From: Ruminococcus sp. CAG:382
Lineage (GTDB): Bacteria > Bacillota > Clostridia > Oscillospirales > CAG-382
Direction of reading: 5' to 3'
Length of the DNA stretch: 10,060 nt
NCBI GenBank assembly: GCA_000433115.1
Contig: FR892174.1
Span: forward strand, 1-10,060
Positions 5,574 through 10,060 of this stretch are shown here, in pieces. Within the stretch, counting starts at the first letter, position 1; each line of letters starts with the position of its first letter. Under the pieces are notes generated by a model. That model was not told where the DNA came from and searched no databases. It saw only the letters and a program-made list of their open reading frames with translations. The translations under genes and the position numbers were made by a program.

Positions 5574-6320
5574 TCAGGAACGGTTATCTCTGACCGTAAC
5601 GAAATAAAGGGGATCCCTTTTCATGTAGTCGTATGCGGTATTTCAGACTGCGTCGGCATCCATGAGCACACAGTCAGCATCCAGCGCTTTGCCGAAGCTG
5701 ACGGTTCCTTCCGGCAACAGAGCTTCGAGGCGGTCGTAATTCTGCGATGTGTTTGCGAAGCCGTGTGTCGTGTATACTTTATCATATGTTTTGCCGTCGC
5801 GGTTTGTCAGTGTGTAGGTCATTTTGTCGCCGAATACATACGGTGGGACAGCGAGCTCCTCAACGCCGTGCATCGAGGTGTTGCAGCAGGAGCCGCAGCC
5901 GAGAAACAGTATTTTACCTTTGGCTTCACGCAGTCTGCGGAAGGGAGAATTCGCGCCTACGGGTGTGCTGTCAAGCTCATGGTCGCAAACAAACCATTCG
6001 GCGTTGCCGCCGACGGCGGCGCAGGAATGTGTCGGATGTATGCTTCGTATCGCTCCCTCATATGAGGTACGGAAGAATTCGGGGAGAAAGCCCGTACAGC
6101 AGGGGGTTTTGTTCACGTCAAAAACCGGATCGTCCTTTGTTACGTTTGCCCAGCTCAGGGTCGGGAACAGCAGCGCGCCGTTTCCGAGCACGTCGCGGAC
6201 GCCGTCGATGAAATCTTTTGGGGAGATTTTGCGGTGAAGCGATGAAAACGCAGAATGTATCAGCAGGCTGTCGCCGTTTCTCAGTCCGAGGGCTTCAAGG
6301 TCGTTTTGCAGCTTTGTCAT
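5574..6320 (-). CDS. AAC(3)/antibiotic-NAT family N-acetyltransferase with in-frame TGA near the 3' end
   Basis: The open part is 225 residues (6320 to TGA at 5645-5643). Family signs are LLIHSAFSSL (19-28), GFLPEFFR (77-84), SIHPTHSCAAVG (93-104), SPFRRLRE with GKILFLG (125-141), and TSMHGVEE (148-155). Members transfer acetyl from acetyl-CoA to an amino group; some modify aminoglycosides at N3, many have unknown substrates. After the TGA the same frame continues for 22 codons to a second TGA (5576-5574), reading AYDYMKRDPLYFV. This looks like the family C-terminus, and restoring TGA to TGG would give ADAVWNTAYDY. The gene therefore appears C-terminally truncated by a nonsense mutation, or is read through. 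TGA is used as a normal stop elsewhere in the window. The start is supported by AAAGGAG (6330-6336), 9 nt upstream, and overlaps the GH13 gene by 26 bp. Confidence 0.8.
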
Positions 6321-8160
6321 TGAAAAGATCTCCTTTCAGTATTTTGGTTTGTCCGGCAGGCACATTGCAGGCGGTCATGCCGTCGGTCAAAGAAAAAGCC
6401 GGTGCGGGGAGAAGATAAGGCTCGTTTGTCATATTGGAGACACAGCTCACGGTTTCGCTTTCGCAGGTGCGGCGGAAAGCAAAGACGCCGGATTCTGTGG
6501 GGATTGGGTCAAAATCTCCGTATATCAGCGCGGGGCAGCTCTTTTTCGAAAGGTTCACGGCTCTGACGAAATCGGTCAGCCCGGTATCTTCCTTGCCCCA
6601 CGGGAACGGGCGGCGGTTGAACGGATCGCCGTAGCCCTGCATACCGGCTTCGTCACCGTAATAGATCGCGGTCTTTCCGGGAAGAGCGGCAAGCAGTGCG
6701 TATGCAGCCGTGAAGCGTTTTTTTGCGGTTGCATACTGTTCATCCGTCATGATGGTATGGGCAAGCGCCGCATTTGACAGCCCGTCGGAGGGTATGCCGC
6801 CGAGGACGGTGAGGATACGTTCGGTGTCGTGCGTGCCCAACATATTCATGGAGTTGTTCAGCCTGTCGGCAGGGTAATGTGCGGCGATGGTCGTTGTTAT
6901 GTCGGTTATGAATTCGTTGTCGGAAGTGGTTATGAAGTCACAGACGGCATTCCTGAACGGATAGTTCATCACGCCGTCAAGCGCGTTGCCGCAGAGGTAT
7001 TTCTTGCGTTCGCCGTAAGCAATCTTATTCGATGCGTCCTCCCATACCTCTCCGAGTATATAAGCGTTCCGGTCGATCGATTTCGACGCAGAGGTTATTC
7101 GTTCGAGGAAGCTTTCGGGATATTCGTCAACGACGTCGAGCCGCCAGCCGTCAATGCCCATTTTCATGTATTTCGGGATCACGGTATCGCATATATAGGA
7201 GCGGAAGCTGTCGCACTTAATTACCTTGGGAAGGTTTTTGACTCCCCACCAGCATTCATAGCCGCCGTCGGGTGAGATATTGAACCATTCGCGATATGGG
7301 GAAGATGGGTTATGAAGTGCGCCGCCGTATTTGTTGCCGCTGTCGAAATATATGCTGTCATCGCCTACATGGTTGAAAACGCCGTCGAGGATGATGCGTA
7401 TGCCGCGTTTGTGGCAGCCGTCGATGAGTGTTTTCAGTGCTTCATCGCCGCCGAACATGGGGTCAACGCTCATATAGTCGCCGGTGTCGTACTTATGGTT
7501 GGAATAGGCGGTGAAAACGGGGCTAAGATAGATGAGATCGACGCCGAGAGAGGATATGTAGTCAAGCTTGTCCGCGATGCCTGTCAGGGTGCCGCCGAAA
7601 AATGTGTTGTTCCTCAGAAAATCGCCCGGCTTCTCGGCGTATTCGGGGGTGTCTTTTTCCCAGTCGAGCATTATCGCGTCGCTTCTCGGCGGGTAGTCGC
7701 CGCCTTTTGCGAAGCGGTCGACGAAGATATGGTATATTGCGCCGCCCGAAAATCCGTATTCAGACGGATAGCGGTCATTGCAGACGAGAAGCTGCCATTC
7801 GCCGGCGAAGCGGTCGGTTATGCCGTCGGGCGAAAGAAATGTGAGGCAGCCGTTTTGCTCCAGTTCAAAGTGAAAGAAAAACAGTCCCTCGGTTTCCGTG
7901 TCAAGCGGCAGTGAAACACGTGAAATGCCGTTTTCACACACGGTCTGGCAAACGGCTCCGTTTATTGTTATCCCGCTGTCGGAGCCGAAATAGAAGCGGC
8001 AGGTATGCTGCTCATAGCCGTGATAGGTGAGAAGCACCTCGGCTTTTTTGTTCTTTTTTGCGGCAAAGATCCTGCTTGCGACACCGTCGGTGACTACTTT
8101 CAGTGTGAACTGTCCGTAGTCACCGTTATAGCGGTTTATCTGTTCGGCTTGATGTGCCAT
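6295..8160 (-). CDS. GH13 alpha-glucan hydrolase, cyclomaltodextrinase/neopullulanase-like
   Basis: The protein has 621 residues from ATG 8160. Residues about 1-130 form a beta-rich N-domain (CBM34-like by position). The barrel begins at AIYHIFVDRF (141-150). All GH13 signatures are present: region I DGVFNH (259-264), region II GWRLD with nucleophile D342, region III GEVWED with acid/base E371, region IV GTHDTE with H444/D445. Region V reads LPKV (310-313), close to the MPKL of the neopullulanase/cyclomaltodextrinase/maltogenic amylase group. A beta-sandwich C-domain ends the protein. There is no signal peptide, so it acts in the cytoplasm on maltodextrins, cyclodextrins or pullulan fragments. 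The start overlaps the end of the phosphorylase gene by 25 bp. The Shine-Dalgarno before it is weak (AAAGGA about 15 nt upstream), so it probably depends on translational coupling. Confidence 0.92.
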   Translation of the reverse strand: MAHQAEQINRYNGDYGQFTLKVVTDGVASRIFAAKKNKKAEVLLTYHGYEQHTCRFYFGSDSGITINGAVCQTVCENGISRVSLPLDTETEGLFFFHFELEQNGCLTFLSPDGITDRFAGEWQLLVCNDRYPSEYGFSGGAIYHIFVDRFAKGGDYPPRSDAIMLDWEKDTPEYAEKPGDFLRNNTFFGGTLTGIADKLDYISSLGVDLIYLSPVFTAYSNHKYDTGDYMSVDPMFGGDEALKTLIDGCHKRGIRIILDGVFNHVGDDSIYFDSGNKYGGALHNPSSPYREWFNISPDGGYECWWGVKNLPKVIKCDSFRSYICDTVIPKYMKMGIDGWRLDVVDEYPESFLERITSASKSIDRNAYILGEVWEDASNKIAYGERKKYLCGNALDGVMNYPFRNAVCDFITTSDNEFITDITTTIAAHYPADRLNNSMNMLGTHDTERILTVLGGIPSDGLSNAALAHTIMTDEQYATAKKRFTAAYALLAALPGKTAIYYGDEAGMQGYGDPFNRRPFPWGKEDTGLTDFVRAVNLSKKSCPALIYGDFDPIPTESGVFAFRRTCESETVSCVSNMTNEPYLLPAPAFSLTDGMTACNVPAGQTKILKGDLFNDKAAKRP

Positions 8161-10060
8161 ATATTGTCCGCGTATTCCTTTATGCTGCGGTCGGAAGAGA
8201 AATAGCCGGCTTTGGCGATGTTGACAAGTGCCATTCGGTTCCATCTTTCACGGTCTTCATATGCTTCGCGCATCTTGCGGTGAGCGTCGGCATAAAAGTC
8301 GAAATCGGCAAGGCACATGAACGGATCGGAAACACGGTTGGAATAGAGAAGATAGTTTGCGATATCGGAGAAAGAACGTCCGTTGAAGCCGTTTTGCAGG
8401 CTGTCGACCGTGCGCTTGAGGATATCGCTGCGGTTATAGTAGTAGGACGAAGCGTAGCCTTTCTTCCACAGCTCGTCAACCTCTTCGGCAGTGTGACCGA
8501 ATATGAATATGTTGTCGTTGCCGACACGTTCGGCAATTTCGACGTTTGCGCCGTCAAGGGTGCCGATCGTGAGGGCGCCGTTTATCATGAACTTCATGTT
8601 GCCAGTGCCGCTTGCCTCCTTGCCGGCAAGTGAGATCTGTTCGCTGACCTCGCTTGCGGGCATGAGATGCTCGGCAAGGGTCACGTTGTAGTTTTCAAGG
8701 AAGACGACGCGGAGCTTTTTGTTGACTGCCGGGTCTTTGTCGATCTGCGCGGCGACATAACAGATAAGACGGATTATATCCTTTGCGAGATAGTATCCGG
8801 GAGCTGCCTTCGCACCGAAAATAAAGGTGCGCGGGCGCATATCGAACGACGGGTCCTCCTTCAGACGGATATACAGGCTGATTATATGGAGGGCGTTCAT
8901 GAGCTGGCGTTTGTATTCATGCAGGCGCTTGACCTGTACGTCAAATACCGAGTCGGGGTCGATGACGACGTTTGCGGTACGGCGCATATAGTCCGAGAAA
9001 TCACGCTTGTTTGCCGATTTGATTTCGTCAAGGCGGGTGAGCACCGTTTTGTCGTCGGTATATTTCATGAGATTTTCAAGCTCTTCGGGGGCTTTGCGGC
9101 AGCCGGTTCCGATGAGTTCTTCGATGAGGTCGCAGAGCAGCGGGTTTGAGTTGCACAGCCAGCGGCGGTGCGCGATGCCGTTTGTCACGTTGGTGAAACG
9201 GTCGGGATACATAAAAAAGAAATCGCGGAACACATTGTTTTTCAGAATGTCCGAATGGAGCTTTGACACGCCGTTTGTCATATGCGAGCCGACGACGGAC
9301 AGGTTTGCCATGCGTATCTGACCGTGGCTCATTATCGCCATGCGTTCTGCTTTGTCCCAGTTACCGGGGGCAAGATTCCACACGTCGGCACAGAAGCGGC
9401 GGTTAATTTCACAGATTATGGAATATATGCGCGGGAGCTTTACTTTGAAAAGATCCTCGCTCCAGCATTCAAGCGCTTCGGGGAGTACGGTGTGGTTTGT
9501 GTATGAAACGGTACGTACCGTGATGTCCCACGCCTTTTCCCATGAGTAGTTGAAATTGTCCATAAGCACACGCATGAGCTCGGGTATCGTGAGTGCCGGA
9601 TGGGTGTCGTTTATATGGATGGCGACCTTGTCGGGGAGGTTGTCAAGGGTATGATATACCTCAAGGTGGTTATTGATTATATTCTGGAGCGATGCGCATA
9701 CGAGGAAATACTGCTGGCTCAGGCGGAGCAGCTTGCCTTCGGTGTGGTTGTCGGCAGGGTAGAGCACCTTGGAAATGGCTTCGGCAAGGGTATTTTCCTC
9801 GACAGCTTTGACGTACTGTCCCTGAGAAAAAGCTTCCATGTCGAAATTGCGGCTGTCACGCGCTCTCCAGAGACGGAGAACGGATACGGCGCGGCTGTCG
9901 GCTCCCGAAATGAACATATCATACGGGACGGCTTCAACTTCGTCGTAGTCCACATGGTGAATTTCAAGGTGGTTGTTGTTCCACACCTCCTCAACTCTGC
10001 CGCCGAAGCGGACGTGTACTGTCTTGTCCTGACGGGGGACGAGCCATGTTTCGCCGGACG
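8136..10060 (-). CDS. glgP: Glycogen/maltodextrin phosphorylase (GT35), 5' end outside window
   Basis: The open frame runs off the right edge; 640 residues are visible, so about 150-170 N-terminal residues are missing compared with usual lengths near 800. The first visible part reads VHVRFGGRVEEVW, and EAVPYD plus LRLWRA follow, as in family GT35. Further landmarks are HINDTHPALTIPELMR, SYTNHTVLPEALE, TNVTNGIAHRRWL, QVKRLHEYKRQLMN, and the pyridoxal phosphate site EASGTGNMKFMINGALTIGT, whose lysine is encoded at 8594-8592. The enzyme cleaves alpha-1,4-glucan ends with phosphate to release glucose-1-phosphate in the cytoplasm. Glycogen and maltodextrin phosphorylases cannot be told apart here; the neighbouring GH13 enzyme fits maltodextrin use as well as glycogen turnover. 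The 3' end overlaps the GH13 start. GTG at 9986 is only an internal codon, not the start. Confidence 0.95.
   Translation of the reverse strand, partial: SGETWLVPRQDKTVHVRFGGRVEEVWNNNHLEIHHVDYDEVEAVPYDMFISGADSRAVSVLRLWRARDSRNFDMEAFSQGQYVKAVEENTLAEAISKVLYPADNHTEGKLLRLSQQYFLVCASLQNIINNHLEVYHTLDNLPDKVAIHINDTHPALTIPELMRVLMDNFNYSWEKAWDITVRTVSYTNHTVLPEALECWSEDLFKVKLPRIYSIICEINRRFCADVWNLAPGNWDKAERMAIMSHGQIRMANLSVVGSHMTNGVSKLHSDILKNNVFRDFFFMYPDRFTNVTNGIAHRRWLCNSNPLLCDLIEELIGTGCRKAPEELENLMKYTDDKTVLTRLDEIKSANKRDFSDYMRRTANVVIDPDSVFDVQVKRLHEYKRQLMNALHIISLYIRLKEDPSFDMRPRTFIFGAKAAPGYYLAKDIIRLICYVAAQIDKDPAVNKKLRVVFLENYNVTLAEHLMPASEVSEQISLAGKEASGTGNMKFMINGALTIGTLDGANVEIAERVGNDNIFIFGHTAEEVDELWKKGYASSYYYNRSDILKRTVDSLQNGFNGRSFSDIANYLLYSNRVSDPFMCLADFDFYADAHRKMREAYEDRERWNRMALVNIAKAGYFSSDRSIKEYADNIWHIKPNR

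Noticed and set aside
5574..5645. Alternative genetic code with TGA read as Trp
   Set aside because: TGA ends the ECF and kinase genes without a homologous continuation, and the long ORFs use TGG for Trp and contain no internal TGA. Only one gene shows the anomaly.
7312..7914. 200-codon open frame on the + strand
   Set aside because: It is antisense to the GH13 gene, whose catalytic motifs are intact in the other frame. The Ala/Val-rich product is typical of a shadow frame.
1..10060. CRISPR arrays, transposases, phage genes, riboswitches
   Set aside because: No spaced direct repeats, no transposase or integrase motifs and no recognisable riboswitch core were seen on either strand.

Overview
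The window looks like a chromosomal segment of a low-to-mid GC Firmicute, most likely an uncultured or gut-type Clostridia. This is inferred from AGGAGG-type ribosome binding sites, sigma-A-like promoters, a SigH-like sigma factor, a cytoplasmic alpha-glucan gene cluster and a tRNA-Ile2(CAU) of Firmicute type. No name for the organism can be given from the sequence alone. No complete transposon, phage module or CRISPR array is present.

Left part (1-2860, + strand): a tRNA with CAU anticodon and a strong terminator is followed by a possible 32-codon leader ORF. The leader overlaps the start of a large ECF-type sigma factor carrying a roughly 350-residue C-terminal extension. Two hairpins follow, one of them a perfect 23-bp inverted repeat that resembles a palindromic/MITE-type repeat. 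A Nudix hydrolase gene then has its own readable promoter, ribosome binding site and terminator.

Middle part (2860-4370, - strand): a two-module zinc-ribbon protein and a SigH-like alternative sigma factor lie in tandem. The sigma gene has a near-consensus housekeeping promoter (TTGACA-17-TATACT) and a leader of about 90 nt.

Right part (4370-10060, - strand): a carbohydrate cluster is read in the order glycogen/maltodextrin phosphorylase (5' end outside the window), GH13 cyclomaltodextrinase/neopullulanase-like enzyme, AAC(3)/antibiotic-NAT family acetyltransferase, NahK-like sugar kinase. The first three genes overlap by about 25 bp each, which suggests one translationally coupled operon. 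Together the phosphorylase and the GH13 enzyme would break down cytoplasmic maltodextrin or glycogen to glucose-1-phosphate and short sugars. The kinase probably makes a sugar-1-phosphate. The role of the acetyltransferase is unclear.

The most noteworthy local anomalies are three. The acetyltransferase gene has an in-frame TGA 22 codons before what looks like its family-typical C-terminus. A run of ten C lies between the Shine-Dalgarno sequence and the start codon of the kinase, a possible slippage site. The sigma factor has an unexplained C-terminal extension with a nearby leader ORF. I did not see a complete, clearly new multi-gene system.
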